Shown: positions 1-12,764, counted from the stretch's first letter. The stretch: 64,000 bases of DNA from Mya arenaria (GCF_026914265.1 NC_069132.1:31862932-31926931), one strand, 5' to 3'. The notes: a model not told the origin generated them from the letters alone. Made by a program: numbers and translations.

Positions 1-1353
1 CTAGGTATTGACTGCACAGGCCTGAGAATGAAAGTTAGACTGTACTCGGATACAAGAACTAGGTATTATTTGACTATATCCTGATACAAGAAGTAGGTAT
101 TGACTTTACTCTGATACCAAAAAGTAGGTATTGACTGCACCCTTGTACAAGAAAGATGCATTGACTATACTCTGAAACAAGAACTTGGTATGGACAGTAC
201 CCTGGTGATACAAGAACTAGGTGTTAAATGTACCCTGATGCAAGAAAGAGGCATGGACAGTATACTGGTACAAAAAGAGGCATTGACTGTATGTACCCTA
301 ATACAAGAAAGAGGCAATTACTGTCCCTTAATTATACCAGAACAAGGCATTGACCTTAAACCCTGACGCAAGAAAATAGCATTGACAGTAACCTAATAAA
401 AGAAAGAGGCATTGACAGTACTGTGAAGTGAGAAAGAGGCATTGACAGTACCCTTATAAAAAAAGAGGCATTGACAGTACTGTTAAATGAGAAAGAGGCA
501 TTGGCAGTACTGTGATACAAGAAAGAGGCATTGGCAGTACTGTGATACAATAGTCATTGACAATGCCATTATACAATTATAAGGCATTGGCAATACTGTG
601 ATATAAGAAAGAGTAATTGACAATACTGTGATTCAATAAAGAGGCATTGACAATATCATGATACAAGAAAGAGGCATTGACAGTACTGTGATCAAGAAAG
701 AGGCATTGGCAGTACTGTGATCAAGAAAGAGACATTGACAGTACTATGATACAAGAAGGAGGCATTGACAATACCATGATACACGAAAGAGGCATTGACA
801 GTACTGTGATCAAGAAAGAGGCATTGGCAGTACTGTGATCAAGAAAGAGGCATTGACAGTACTATGATACAAGACTGAGGCATTGACAATACCATGATAC
901 ACGAAAGAGGCATTGACAACACTGTGATACAAGAAGGAGGCATTGACAATACCATGATACAAGAAAGAGGCATTGACAATACTATGATACAAGAAAGAAG
1001 CATTGACAATACCATGATACAAGAAAGAGGCATTGAAAATACTGTGATCAAGAAAGAGGCATTGACAATACCATGATACAAGAAAGAGGCATTGACAGTA
1101 CCCTGATACAAGAAAGAGGCATTAAGAATACCATGATACAAGAAAGAGGCATTGACAATACCCTGATACAAGAAAGAGGCATTGACAATACCATGATACA
1201 AGAAAGAGGCATTGAAAATACTGTGATCAAGAAAGAGGCATTGACAGTACCTTGATAAAAGAAATAGGCATTGACAGTACCTTGATACAAGAAAGAGGCA
1301 TTGACAGTACCTTGATACAAGAAATAGGCATTGACAGTACCATGAGGCTTAGA
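1..1353. repeat. 30-bp minisatellite array, cut by left window edge
   Basis: Tandem units of about 30 bp run from the first base to about 1353, roughly 45 copies. The core is AAGAAAGAGGCATTGACA followed by a variable GTAC/ATACC and GTGATAC segment. Units from about 640 to 1350 are regular; those before 350 are more diverged. Because 30 is a multiple of three and the unit lacks stops in some frames, both strands carry decapeptide-repeat reading frames; I treat these as by-products. It lies in what appears to be intron of the exchanger gene. Confidence 0.95.
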
Positions 1354-1576
1354 AAACATTCCTGTTCAAACAGACTGTAATCAATGAATGTCTTGGGTAC
1401 TGCTTCATTTTTATGTAAGAATGTTCTACAATACCTTGGATTTAAACATGCCAATTAGTTCACTTTCAGGCCATGTTTCATCACTCTCTTGAGAATGAAG
1501 TAGTAAAGTTTTGTGAAAATGAATTGTGAATAATGTCATAAAAATGTTCACAAGGTTACATCTTTTATCTGGATAA

Positions 1577-3303
1577 GGCCAGAGTTTTTATATCTTTAGA
1601 TTTACGGGAGCGCCGTACCTAAATATTGCAAAACCCAAATAAAAATAAAATTCATTTTCGTAGTTTTATTTTTATTTTTTCCGACGAACGTTGCTCCAAT
1701 GTTAAGAAGAAAATAAAATTAGTGTTCTATAACCCATATCCCAGAACCAACTGGTGTACCAATTGTCATTAATTATAGGTCTTTTTACTGCACAAACCAC
1801 GTAAACCAGTCGGAAATACGCGGGGAAACAGAACAGGTACCCGTTACCATAACAACGTCCTGTCAAAAGTGAAAGTAGTTTTTGTCATACCCCTTATTTC
1901 TCGCAATTTCTGCAGCTATATAGAAATGTTTTACTACAAAAACGTTCCGATGTTTATTTTTCATTATTTAAATCAAACCGTGGAGAACTTTAAGCGTGTT
2001 TATTGTGAATTTTTTTTATAGATTCAGTATGTTGTTCGCGTTTCGTGGAATGATTGCGAAACTTCCGGTCAAAATAAGGAGACAGAAATTCTTGGGTTGT
2101 TTTGTCTATTAAAAGTCGTTGGCGCACGTCGTATATTAACAAGGATGAATTGGATTACAGTGCAAAAATGTATAGCTTCTGACAAACACAAACTGCAAAA
2201 TGATATCGTGTTCATCATAGTCAAAATGGATATTTTTTTCTGAATTTGACTCTGGGGAGCATTGAACACACTACTTCACGATCACATATTTGAAGAGAAA
2301 AACACAAGGTATCGTGATATTCGTAGTTGTTAATTAGTTTAATAATGAATTAGAATTTAAATCGTTAAAGAATACTGAAAATGATGTAATAATAACATAG
2401 TGTGTGTTTCCGATAAAACAGAAAAAATCTGAACATAAGATATCTGGCAGTCAGTGCAAGAAGTCAAACTTATCCGTTGCTTATTGCCAACGGGCATAGC
2501 TGGAATTAGGATATTTATCAGGACTGCTTCTAAAATCAGTTCTTAGACCTGGTTTTTTGAAACATATAACACTTGTCAAATTTATCATAATGCTCCCGAA
2601 TTTTCTTTGGTGAAGTACATAAATGTAGATTTTGACTGTCTGTGTATCCGTAAGCCCTGTCAAACTTTGAAGTGAAGAGGAATTTCCATCAGGGCGTCAA
2701 CTTTTTTTGGTTATTTTTTCTATATCAAAACCACATCACGGTAAATTGTCACGGTACTACTTCGTTAAAAACACATTTGACCTCCTTATTATACCGTGTC
2801 TGAAACTTTGTTCAATGTTTGATTACTTCACAATGGAAAGGTTATGCTTATACTGTGGGCAAAAGGTTAGAAATGGCCATTTAAACTTCTTTATTACACT
2901 GACATGTTTCATAAAATCCATGGGTTGATAATATATGCACCTCATATGCATAGATGCATTCGAACAAATATATACAATTAATTTTAATGAGCGCTTGAAC
3001 TCAACAGTGTTGAGGTCAATATTTTCAGTCATTAAAAGGATCTTATAATTATGCTTTTGAAACTTTATGGTGATCTATCACCCTTTTTTCAGCCTATGAA
3101 ATAGCTGACACAAGTATGGTGTGTTTTGTCTTCATGATATAAGAAGATTTAAAAAATAAAAAAAATCGGAGAAAAATCCGTTTTATTTTTATTTATTTCT
3201 CCTTCGGGACATTTTATGCATTTTATTTTTATTTTTATTTCCTCCTCCTTACCCAACTTTTTGAAAAATCTCCCGTAAATCTAAAGATAAAAAAACTCTG
3301 GCC
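1577..3303. mobile_element. DNA-transposon-like element with 34-bp terminal inverted repeats (PIF/Harbinger-like)
   Basis: The left end (1577-1610, starting GGCCAGAG and ending TTTACGGGAG) is the reverse complement of the right end (3270-3303) with one mismatch in 34 positions. TAA lies immediately outside on both sides (1574-1576 and 3304-3306), a plausible 3-bp target-site duplication of the type PIF/Harbinger elements make. Inside each terminus there is also an AT-rich AAATAAAAATAAAA-type stretch in mirrored order, so the inverted repeat continues in degenerate form. The interior has only short reading frames with no transposase motif I recognise, so it is most likely non-autonomous. Confidence 0.8.
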
Positions 3304-5269
3304 TAATGGGGAGATTCTTATGTGTACTAATTGCCACTTCATGGAGGATGAACATAAGCAAGAGTTGTTTATTTGAGATACAGTGTGAATCCATTGTTGT
3401 ATCTCTGGCTGCTAATGATTGGAAATAAAACACTGTAGGATGTGTGATGTTGTTTATCATAATGCTGGGTTGGGAAACTTGATTATCACACCTTTTGACA
3501 CCACTAGTGAAAAACATAATGTATAATACAAGTCCAATTGCTGCAGTGATAGAAAAACACGATATTTCTGTCTTCATTATGCAACATTGGAACTAATTGT
3601 CGGATTGTGAGCATAACAAGTAGAAAAGAATGGTAAAACATACCTCATTTGGAGGATTTAGACGGCCTCGCTTCCTCTCCTAGCATGTAAGGTTTCCACA
3701 AATAAAGACATTTTCGCAATGAAATCAGTCTGTCTTTGGGATGGAATAATTGCCAGGGAGACTGATTTAAGTGTGCTGTGTTGTTGTAATGGGAAACACA
3801 AGTATATGCTATGTCAGACTTGTATCCTTTGATATTTCAAAACAGGGGTCACATGTGTTGATTTGGAAACAAGAGTGTGGAGATGGGCCTCTGAAGAAAG
3901 ATGGATGTCCTTTAGTGAAAAAGGGTGGTCAGATAGGAGTCCCAGATATTGAAATTGAGTTGTTTGTGGAAATGAATGTCATTAGAAAGGGAGCCAGAAT
4001 TATATGACCCTGTTTAGGAATGATGATTTAGGCCTGCGATACTAATGTTCTTAATAAATCTTGTAGATCTTTGACTGTCAGTTGCCAGTTGCATACATAA
4101 AAGAATCATAAGAATGGCAATGGGAGAATGTAGGCCATGCTTTCCTATCAGATTGCAAGAGGATTGTTCCGAGAGCACACATTCTCGAAATAAATGAAGT
4201 GCAAACAGTATTAGTAGAATGCTGCGAAATTGCATTATTGCTTAGTGCTTCGCAGGAGGTGTAGAGTACATTAGTGGTGTGAAAAAATATATTAATTGCT
4301 AGCAATAATACTCTGATTCACGGAAAAATGGCCTTATACAGTACACTCACATCACGTTTGACCCACTGTCCTCGCTCACTCTGAGGGGACATCAGGCTAA
4401 TGGTTGCTGGTTTCCTTCGAGGCTAAAACTGTCTCCCCTGCTGAAATTGCCCTGAGTTCCTCCTGAGTTGCTCGTTCAACCCGGAGTGTAATCAGAATGG
4501 TATGGTATATAAGTATATGATATATGTCATTGGAAGTTAAAAATAGCTGGTGACTTTTTTGGTATTTTTTCATAGAAAAGTGGTATGAATGCCTTCAACC
4601 ATAGGCTTTGAACTTCAAACATGTGTTTTACCCCAGTCACCTTCAATCGTGACGTTATGATTTTTTTTTAAAAGTAACATCAATGTTTATAGTCTGACCA
4701 AAATAAAATGTCATTATTCAGTCAAGACACAATCAAACTTTGTCAATAAGAGCAAAAATATCATTCTGAAAAGTATGGGCATAATGTGGTAAGCTTACTC
4801 CAGGCTAAATTCATGCAAAGTGTAATGTTTTAAAGTTTAACAAAAAAATTCTTGCAAGTTGTTCTAAATTCATAAAACGGCAGAGGAAAAACAATAACAG
4901 TAATTTACTGTAGCCATCATAATCAACTGATATTTTTATTCAAACAATATTAATTTTAACGGAGATTAATCTTACTGAGTTTCCATGGCGTTTTGCGAGC
5001 CTCTGCTGAAATTGTAATTCTTTGGTCAACTGATAAGCTGCTGAGGGATGGAAATCCAAACTCTGCAGGATGCGGACAGTTAATACTTTCATTGTTTTGG
5101 TCGCAACAGAGAAAGTCCGCGGAGGGAAACGGAAAGTGTGTCAAACCAGTTGAGTGTACGGTATGACCTAAGCTTATAGGCCCCTAGTCCAGGATTTGTT
5201 GATAAGAATTATTTATGTTTACCGGTTGTTCATATAGCTTATCGTAGAGTTTTAAACACACTTATATCA
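3304..5269. other. Intronic stretch without recognised features
   Basis: AT-rich DNA with short reading frames only. The longest plus-strand frame (3771-4007) is described under rejected items. At 4365-4500 there is a somewhat GC-richer piece that may be an old short interspersed element. No splice-bounded exon was found. Confidence 0.5.
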
Positions 5270-5410
5270 CAGTCATGAACCTGTCTGCCTCGCACCCAAG
5301 GGTTGTGCTCAGGTTGGATCCCCACCAAAGGAACTTTCTCATGACCTCTCAAAATGGACACTGGTACTGGTTTCTACCCAGGGAACAGACTCAAGTTGGC
5401 TATAAGCTTT
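5270..5410 (+). mobile_element. Possible tRNA-derived SINE fragment
   Basis: The segment has a B-box-like GGTTGGATCCCC at about 5313, followed by a tail containing AACTTTCTCATGACCTCTC and CTACCCAGGGAACAGACTC, which I associate from memory with SINE tails of molluscan genomes. No second copy exists in this window to compare against, so the assignment rests on the B-box resemblance and recall. Confidence 0.35.
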
Positions 5411-7555
5411 AATTGAAAGAAATAAGTATTAGGTACAGTAATGTAGAAATAAAAGACAACAATGTTGTTCATGTCATCAGTCTTTGATCATCTGGAAGTT
5501 TAATGGATCCACTCGTGGTCTGCAGAAATTTTAACTCGGAACAAGATTATTGACAACCGTGTTTTAGCTGTAGTTCTTTAAATATGTGAGCATGTCATCA
5601 AACATTGCATGTTCAAAAGTTAATTATGTCGTTAATTACGTTGTGAACTTAAACAAAGTCTTGAATAATCCGCCCATTGCCAGTACCATCAAAGTTGTGT
5701 GATCCAGCTTTCTCTTGACAATAAACAAACATTTTTTGTGAAAGCTAAACAATCTCCTGCTTTATTTGGGAGCAGAAAACATGACTGCTTCATCATTGAT
5801 TTCAGTTGGGAACAGATTTTAATATCATAAAATGGTAATTAAAGATGAGGCAATTCCTCTAAACATGATGCATTGTTGTGTCGCTTGAGCTATGGGGCTA
5901 GTTTTCCGTGGTTCGCTTCATGGTTAATCTTCTATGTGAACTGTTTCCGAATGTAACATGGAATTTCTGTAGACATTTCATAGTACTACAGAGAATTGTA
6001 TATTCTGAATTGATTGTCCCAAGTTTGAGGAAAAAAATCTGTAGGCTAAAGTTGTAACTTCGGATCTCTTTTCGTGATTTTTTTTATAAAGAAAGAAAAC
6101 AGGATAACATAATTATGAAGCAAAACAAAACAAAAAAAACACAAAATTGATAATGCATCTGGTTATTTCTTGATTGATAAGGAGATCGAAGCTTGTCAAT
6201 TTATGAAATTGTTACTCACCAGCATTCTGAGAGAAGCAGGGTTTTTTTAAAATTCAATGTGGATTATACCTGACACGACTTAGTAAAAAAGACTTAAGGA
6301 ATTAAGGCTTGTAATATTATTGGAACAGTTTAATTGCAAACACATGCATGATGTCTTTAAGTACTGATGCAAACAGGGTGCAGTCAGAGGACAATAGAAA
6401 ACTGTCATGGAAATTCATGTCACAGGACGGATGATGCAAAGCTTTGATGTAAATTGACGTCAAACATTTCCGGCAGCTGAAACAAAACGATACGCTAATA
6501 ATTAGCAACTGGTAAAACATATCACTATGAAACTGCTGACTTCATCCATTGTAATGGCTCAGCTCCCTTTAAGAAAATCAGAAAACTTTCATTAAAAGTT
6601 CTAAAATAAGTATAACCCTCAACAACACTTATGATAGCCATCATCAACACCTCAATTCACATAGGCGGGGTTGAATCCAAAGTTTCTATCAAGGTGTATT
6701 GCTGCCAAAGTTTAAAGCCTGGAGTGATTGCCAACACGCCACCTTCAACCTTCTATACCATCGTACCCAAATCCCCGTGCATTCCTGCCAATATTCCTAT
6801 GCCAAACACGAAACTTTTTAAACAAACGCCGTTAATTCGTCAATTTGAAACAGAAAAGATTATTTTCTTGGTATTATAATTATGCTCATAATGCCTTGAG
6901 CATTAGTACAGAGCTACAAGGAGTTTAATCTTGAGTAAAAAAGAACATCTACGGTTCTCTGAATTTGCTGCTAATTAATCAACGAATGTTTAGTTTTGCT
7001 ATCTTGCATTGCCATCATAGAATCAATGTCTGTTACCATCTCTGTGTCTTGACTGAACAAACCAAAATTAAATCTCCCCAGGGAGTGAGGTGTGTGTTAT
7101 GGGGTTTCAAAAATATTTGTGGAGGGGTGTCGTGGATGTTCGTCTGCAGCAAAGTTATCCTTTTATATATAATCTACCTTTTTTAAGCATTTTTTTTTAG
7201 CAAAATGCAGTAGGCTGTCTCTGTTCAATGCCTCCCAATGTCTGTGTATTTTACAATTTAAAATTGATCTGAGTGGCAATAAAATATTTCCATTAAATTT
7301 TCTCATTTTTAGAATTGATTTAGAAGTTCAGAGGAAGAAAGTTATAGGCATTTATCACCTCTGGGATTCTAACAAATCATTTCATACTCTGCCTCTATTT
7401 CAAATTTCACACTTCTTGCTTTTTTAGAGCAGGAATAGAAGATGAGAACTATATTTGGAATGATTTGCAGCATTTTGAAATTAAAAATAAACAATGAAGG
7501 TGATTAATAAATTTCTGTGTTATGATGTAATATTCTCAAAACAACTTGGAAACCT
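5411..7555. other. Intronic stretch without recognised features
   Basis: AT-rich sequence. The frames at 6631-6879 and 6965-7186 have no recognisable domain, no flanking splice pattern that continues elsewhere, and ordinary intron-like composition. Confidence 0.5.
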
Positions 7556-7815
7556 GTACTGTTGTCCATGGATACCAGTTCCCTTGTATATGGAAACAAG
7601 TTATGTTGTCAATGGAAACAAGTTTTGTTGTCCCTGGAAACAAGTTCTGTTATCCATGAAAGTCAGTTATATCAGTTGTACAATGGAAACAAGTTATTTT
7701 GTCAAAGGAAACTAGTTCTGTCGTCCCTGGAAACAAATCATGTTGTCAATGGAAACAAGTTCTGTGGTCCATGGTAACCACATCTGTTATCCAAGGATAT
7801 CAGGTCTGTTGTACA
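7556..7815. repeat. About 22-bp minisatellite
   Basis: Roughly eleven degenerate copies of a unit like CTGTTGTCCATGGAAACAAG. Copies differ in the CCATGG/CAATGG/CCCTGG core and in the last bases. Two overlapping plus-strand frames run through it only because few units contain stops. Confidence 0.85.
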
Positions 7816-8454
7816 TTACAAAAAGGCTTACATTGAAGGGTTATCTGTCAGGTATCCAACCATGAAACTCTTTGTGGAGAGCTTTTCTTTTATGCAACTT
7901 TACCATCCAATCTAGGAGCCATTAAATAGGGGTCTTTCTCAGAACTTGCAAATGGATAACAACATTTCTGTAGACTGTTATATTTGTGAATAAATAAACG
8001 TGTTAGACTTAATTAGAATGCTTTTGATGTTCTGCAAGAAATTGGGCGAAAGGCGCAAAAAAAAAATTATTACGTATATTTAGATGCCAATGATAAATCT
8101 TCCCGTCTGGCTCAGTAATCATGAGAGAGGATTTGTTTTCTTCAGTAACGAGAATAAAGGACCTTAATTGGTGTAAATATGGTCATTATTATCCAATATT
8201 GGCTGCATATGGATCGTCCTCACCTAACAATGGTGGTGTCTTTTACATTTTACTATGCTTTGAATCTACAAAAGAAATATTTATTGCTTTAAGAACTTCC
8301 TGTAAACTTGGTTAAATGAGAAATTGATACCTATATCCAGACAGAATTATGCATTTGCACTTATTGGAATGACACTTTAAGGGAAAATATCTTGTTTTGA
8401 CAAAAACTATTTAGATACAAGCCTTGTTATTTGTTAATTTGTTATTATTGTTAT
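7816..8454. other. Intronic stretch without recognised features
   Basis: AT-rich single-copy-looking sequence with no exon, RNA gene or repeat that I can support. Confidence 0.45.
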
Positions 8455-9400
8455 TTGAAAGAAAAAATGCAGATAAAAGCCAATATTTTTGTATGAATGT
8501 TTGTATTGAGAGACAAAAATGCAGATACAATTTAAGCCTTTGTTTTGTTACAATGTCTGTTGTTATTCATACATGCCTCCCCGGCAGGGAAAAAAATCCC
8601 CCAGAATTTTGATCCATCCCCTGCCTGGTCTCCCGGCGGGAGATAAAAATCCCCTGTAATTTAAATAAAAAATCCCCTGTAATTTAAAAGAAAAAAGAAT
8701 TTTTATATTTTTTATTTTTTTGGATATTTTACATCAGACAATAATGACAAAGTGAAACCACAGTATGTGAGTAAAACTGACTGTAAAGAAACAACTCCGC
8801 AAGGGTGAAAAAAATACTGTTTAAAAAGGTTTGATAAATGCCAAAAGGAAACCTTAAGAACAAGTGATCAATTAATTTGAAGTAATGATCAAAGGCAAAG
8901 AAATATTACTATTTTGGAAAAGGAAGAATTTGATAATTTTCATTCCATTCTCTTAGTGTCTCTTAGTGTCTGAACATCATCATAGCTGATTGTATTCAGC
9001 AGAATTTTTTTAAAGACTTGGGAAAAGGTAAATTTAATTTACAGTATTACAGTATGACATGACAGTGTATCATAAGAATATGATAAATCATGACATAAAA
9101 TAATTCTGTATAATGAATAGCAAAATATATGTGAATACATTTTTTCGTACTTGAGTCTAAAAATACTTTGAAATTTCGCTGACTTAAACCTGCTAAAAAA
9201 TCCCCCTGAATACTACCAAAATCCCTCTGAATTTTCAGCCTTACTGAGAATGCCCCTGAATGGTCTCCAGAAAATATGGCATGTATGTTATTGAGAGACA
9301 AAAATGATGCTACAAGCCTTTGTTTTTGTATGGCTGTTGTTATTGAGAGACAAAAATGCAGATACAAGCCTTTGTTTTTGCATTGCTGTTGCCTAGGTCA
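8455..9400. repeat. Cluster of short dispersed repeats
   Basis: The word ATTGAGAGACAAAAATG occurs at about 8505, 9290 and 9343, usually followed by a GATACAAGCC-like continuation, with a degenerate copy near 8455. A second theme, AAAATCCCC(C)TGAATTTT, occurs at 8590-8690 and again at 9195-9260. The pieces look like remnants of one element family; boundaries are unclear. Confidence 0.5.
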
Positions 9401-9678
9401 TAACCTAGGTGTCTATTATGCTAGCACCTTTACCTGGGCCATACTTATATTTAAAAGAAAATGTTTACATAATCTCATGAAACTTGGTACACATGTTCAC
9501 AGTATGCATGCAAAATTGTTCTGACCTTAATTATTGACCAGTTATGGCCCTTGATCAACTGAAACAACAACAACACAGAGTTGCCTTACAGTGATCCTGT
9601 TTAGACTGTGGTATTTGCTATATTTAAAATGTCTTGGGTCAAAACCAGTGATTTAAAAGTTTGTGAGTAAGAACTAAC

Positions 9679-9747
9679 CTTGGCTCTTTCAATGAAACCC
9701 AGCACCTCTTCAAAGTTGAAAGGCACATTCTTTAACAATACTTCCAT
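9679..9747 (-). other. Orphan exon-like segment, 23 codons with donor
   Basis: On the minus strand an ATG at 9747 opens 23 codons reading MEVLLKNVPFNF then EEVLGFIERAK, ending exactly at a GTTAGT donor (intron side from 9678). The amino-acid content looks protein-like. An in-frame TGA three codons before the ATG with no acceptor between means it could only be a first coding exon. I found no partner exon downstream on this strand. It may be chance or a fragment of a lost or inserted gene. Confidence 0.2.
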
Positions 9748-10920
9748 CAAGTATCACAGTGTCTTGCAATAATAGCGTACTGTAATCAATTGTCTTTTCA
9801 TGTTCCAGGAATCAGGCAGTATTATATTCATAGCTCTCTGTTTAAATGAAGTATCTCTGAAGTAGAAACAATTTAGGGCAAATAAGCAGTTATATGGAAA
9901 TAGTAGGCCAGCCAGCATTAATGCAAATACATCACACGGACTGGAAAAATTGCTCCATAAAAGGAAATAGCAGTTGTGATATTTTTCAGCTCTAGTAGAG
10001 GCGAAAATGGAATATTACCCTATCTGTCACTTGTCTAGTTTTTTCTCCCAATACTGGCTAGTTATTCTGTCAGGATTGTTGTAGTTAAGGCGTATATTTT
10101 AACATCGTTTTGTGAGGGACATTGATCTTATAACGTTCTTGATCTTCAGCTCCACTGATCACAACAGCCAAGGCTCAAAACTTTCGAGCATATTATGACC
10201 AGTTTTCATCATTCAATAATTCCAGTTATTGCCTTTATTAATGTGTATGTTTTTCTAAGAAAATTGTCAAGAAATTGTCATTGCCTTTGCATCATCAGCA
10301 TGCAAAAACTTCAACTGTGGCCATAATTCAAAAACTATTGGAGGATATCATGGAAAAACTTCAACTGTGGGTATAACACAAGAACTGTCGGAAGATAATC
10401 AAATGTACACAATACAAACACATATAGCAAGGCCCTGAACTTGATATTTTTAGTAATGCCCCTTTTTTCAACTTAAGAAACAATAGAGGAGCATTGACAT
10501 TCAATCCTTGACGCTCGTATTGCGCTTTGTCTCATGAAAATAAGCCCAGAAATGTCATGATTTTGCTAATTGCAGCTAAAAGGTGTGTTGTTGACAAGAT
10601 AGTATTATTACATACACCATAATATGGTCTTCACTCAACGGTCAACTTCTAAGGTTCCCAGAAAAATGGAAGTTAAGTACTTCTGTTTCAAAACCTTGTT
10701 TCCATTATTGACCATTTCAAGATTGAGTCATTTCTGGCACCTGATGCTGTCAACACAATGGCCACCATACCACATTTAATTACTATCAGTAATCAGTTGC
10801 CCTTCTTGAAATGAGTGACACAAATCAATGACATGATGTTAATGTCCTCAGATTTTTCTTTTAATTATCAGAAAGGTCATGACAGATGAGTGATGCTTGT
10901 TCAATGATGTGGTGTATACT
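9748..10920. other. Intronic stretch without recognised features
   Basis: AT-rich sequence with no exon or RNA gene that I can support. A partial internal duplication is visible near 10310-10380, where the words AAAAACTTCAACTGTGG recur. Confidence 0.45.
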
Positions 10921-12764
10921 AAAAAAGCGGCTTTTTTTATTAGAATGAGGTTCTCCTTGGACGGGCGGGCGGGCGTCAAACATTGGTTTCTGTTCAATAA
11001 CTTTAGTTAGCATTTATAGATATTGACGAAACTTGGTGTGTAGGTAGCTTATGGGAAGAACTAGCTTGGAATTGCTTTTGAGGGGGGTGGGGCTAAGGTC
11101 AAGGTCACTGTTACTAAAAATAGAAAAATGGTTTCAGCCCAATAACTTTAGTTAGCTTTGATAGATATTGACGAAACTAGGTGTGTAAGTTGCTTATGTG
11201 AAGAGCTAGCTTGGGATTGCTTTTGAGTGGGTAGGGGCTAAGGTCAAGGTCACTATTACTTAAAATAGAAAAATGGTCAAGGTCACTGTTACTTAAAATA
11301 GAAAAATGGTTTCTGCCCAATAACTTTAGTTAGCATTGACAGATATTGATGAAACTTGGTGTGTAGGTAGCTTATGTGAAGAGCTAGCTTGGGATTGCTT
11401 TTGAGGGGGGTGGGGCTATGGTCAAGGTCGCCTGTTACTAAAAATAGAAAAATTGTTTCTGCCCAATAACTTTAGTTAGGATTGATAGATATTGACGAAA
11501 GTTGGTGTGTAGGTAGCTTATGTGAAGAGCTAGCTTAAGATTGCTATTGAGGGGGGAGGGTCTAAGGTCAAGGTCACTGTAACTTAAAACAGAAAAATGG
11601 TTTCTGCCCAATAACTTTGGTTAGCATTGACCGATATTGATGAAACTTGGTGTGTAGGTAGCTTATGTGAAGAGCTAGCTTGGGATTGCTTTTGAGAGGG
11701 GTGGGGCTAAGGTCAAGGATGCCTGTTACTAAAAACAGAAAAATGGTTTCTGCCCAATAACATAAGTTAGCATTGATAGATATTGATGAAACTTAGTGTG
11801 TAGGTAGCTGATGTGAAGAGCTAGCTTGGAATTGCTTTTGAGTGGGGAGGGGCTAAGGTCAAGGTCACTATTACTAAAAATAGAAAAATGGTTTCCGCCC
11901 AATAACTTTAGTTATGATTGACAGATATTGATGAAACTTGGTGTGTAGGTAGCATGTGAAGAGCTAGCTTGGGATTGCTTTTGAGTGGGAAGGGGCTACG
12001 GTCAATGTCACTGTTACTTGAAATAGAAAAATGTTTTTTGCCAAATAACTTTTGATAGCATTGATAGATATTGATTAAACTTGGTGTGTGGGTAGCTTAT
12101 GTAAAGAGCTAGCTTGGGATTGCTTTTGAGTGGGGTGGGGCTAAGGTCAAGGTCACTGTTACTAAAAATTTAAAAATGGTGTCCGCCCAATAACTTTAGT
12201 TAGCATTGATAGATATTGATAAAACTTGGTGTGTAGGTAGCTTATGTACAGAGCTAGCTTGGGATTGCTTTTGAGGGGGGTGGAGCTAAGGTCAATGTCA
12301 CTGTTACTAAAAATAGAAAAATGGTTTCTGCCCAATAACTTTGGTTAGGATTGATAGATATTGACGAAATTTTGTGTGTAGGTACTAGTAGCTTATGTGA
12401 AGAGCAAGCTTGGAATTTCTTTTGAGGGGGGTGGGGTCAAGGTCACTGTTACTAAAAATAGAAAAATGGTTTCTGCCCAATAACTTAAGTTGGCATTGAC
12501 CGATATTGATGAAACTTAGAGCGAAGGTAGCTTATGTGAAGAGCTAGCTTGGGAGGTGGGGTCAAGGTCACTGTTCCTAAAAATAGAAAAATGATTTTTC
12601 TGCCCAACAACTTAGTTAGAATTGATGGATAGTGATGAATCTAAGTGTGAATATAGCTTATATGAAGCTGCAGATTGAACTTGTTCATACAACAAATTAA
12701 TTGGCTATAATTTCTGATTGCCCATAACAAAAACCTGGTTTCGTCGCATTGCGGGGCTTCTAGT
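10921..12764 (+). mobile_element. Non-autonomous element with 145-bp core repeats (Helitron/pearl-like)
   Basis: A 1.8-kb element whose body is a tandem array (separate entry). It begins with a 17-bp palindrome (AAAAAAGC G GCTTTTTT, 10921-10937) followed by GGACGGGCGGGCGGGCGTC. It ends with TTTCGTCGCATTGCGGGGC and CTAGT at 12760-12764. CTAGT fits the Helitron 3' signature CTRRT, and the CGCA/TGCG inverted repeat just upstream fits the short 3' hairpin. Bivalve 'pearl' and HINE elements are known to carry satellite-like core repeats of similar size. I did not find a convincing 5' TC border, so the class is inferred. Confidence 0.6.
10975..12640 (+). repeat. Tandem array of about 12 units of 145 bp
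   Basis: Each unit reads: GCCCAATAACTTTAGTTAGC, a TGATAGATATTGACGAAACT segment, GGTGTGTAGGTAGCTTATG, GAGCTAGCTTGGGATTGC, a G-rich stretch, then AAGGTCAAGGTCACTG. The AGGTCAAGGTCA sites start at 11096, 11241, 11274, 11419, 11565, 11710, 11856, 11999, 12144, 12289, 12434 and 12559. Spacing is 143-146 bp except for a local 33-bp insertion and a 20-bp deletion. Five sites match AGGTCAAGGTCA exactly; the others differ by one to three bases. Confidence 0.95.

Noticed and set aside
3771..4007. 78-codon plus-strand frame ending ...GVPDIEIELFVEMNV...
   Set aside because: I considered it as an upstream exchanger exon, but it does not match Calx-beta or linker sequence, does not end at a donor in the needed phase, and shows no partner exons.
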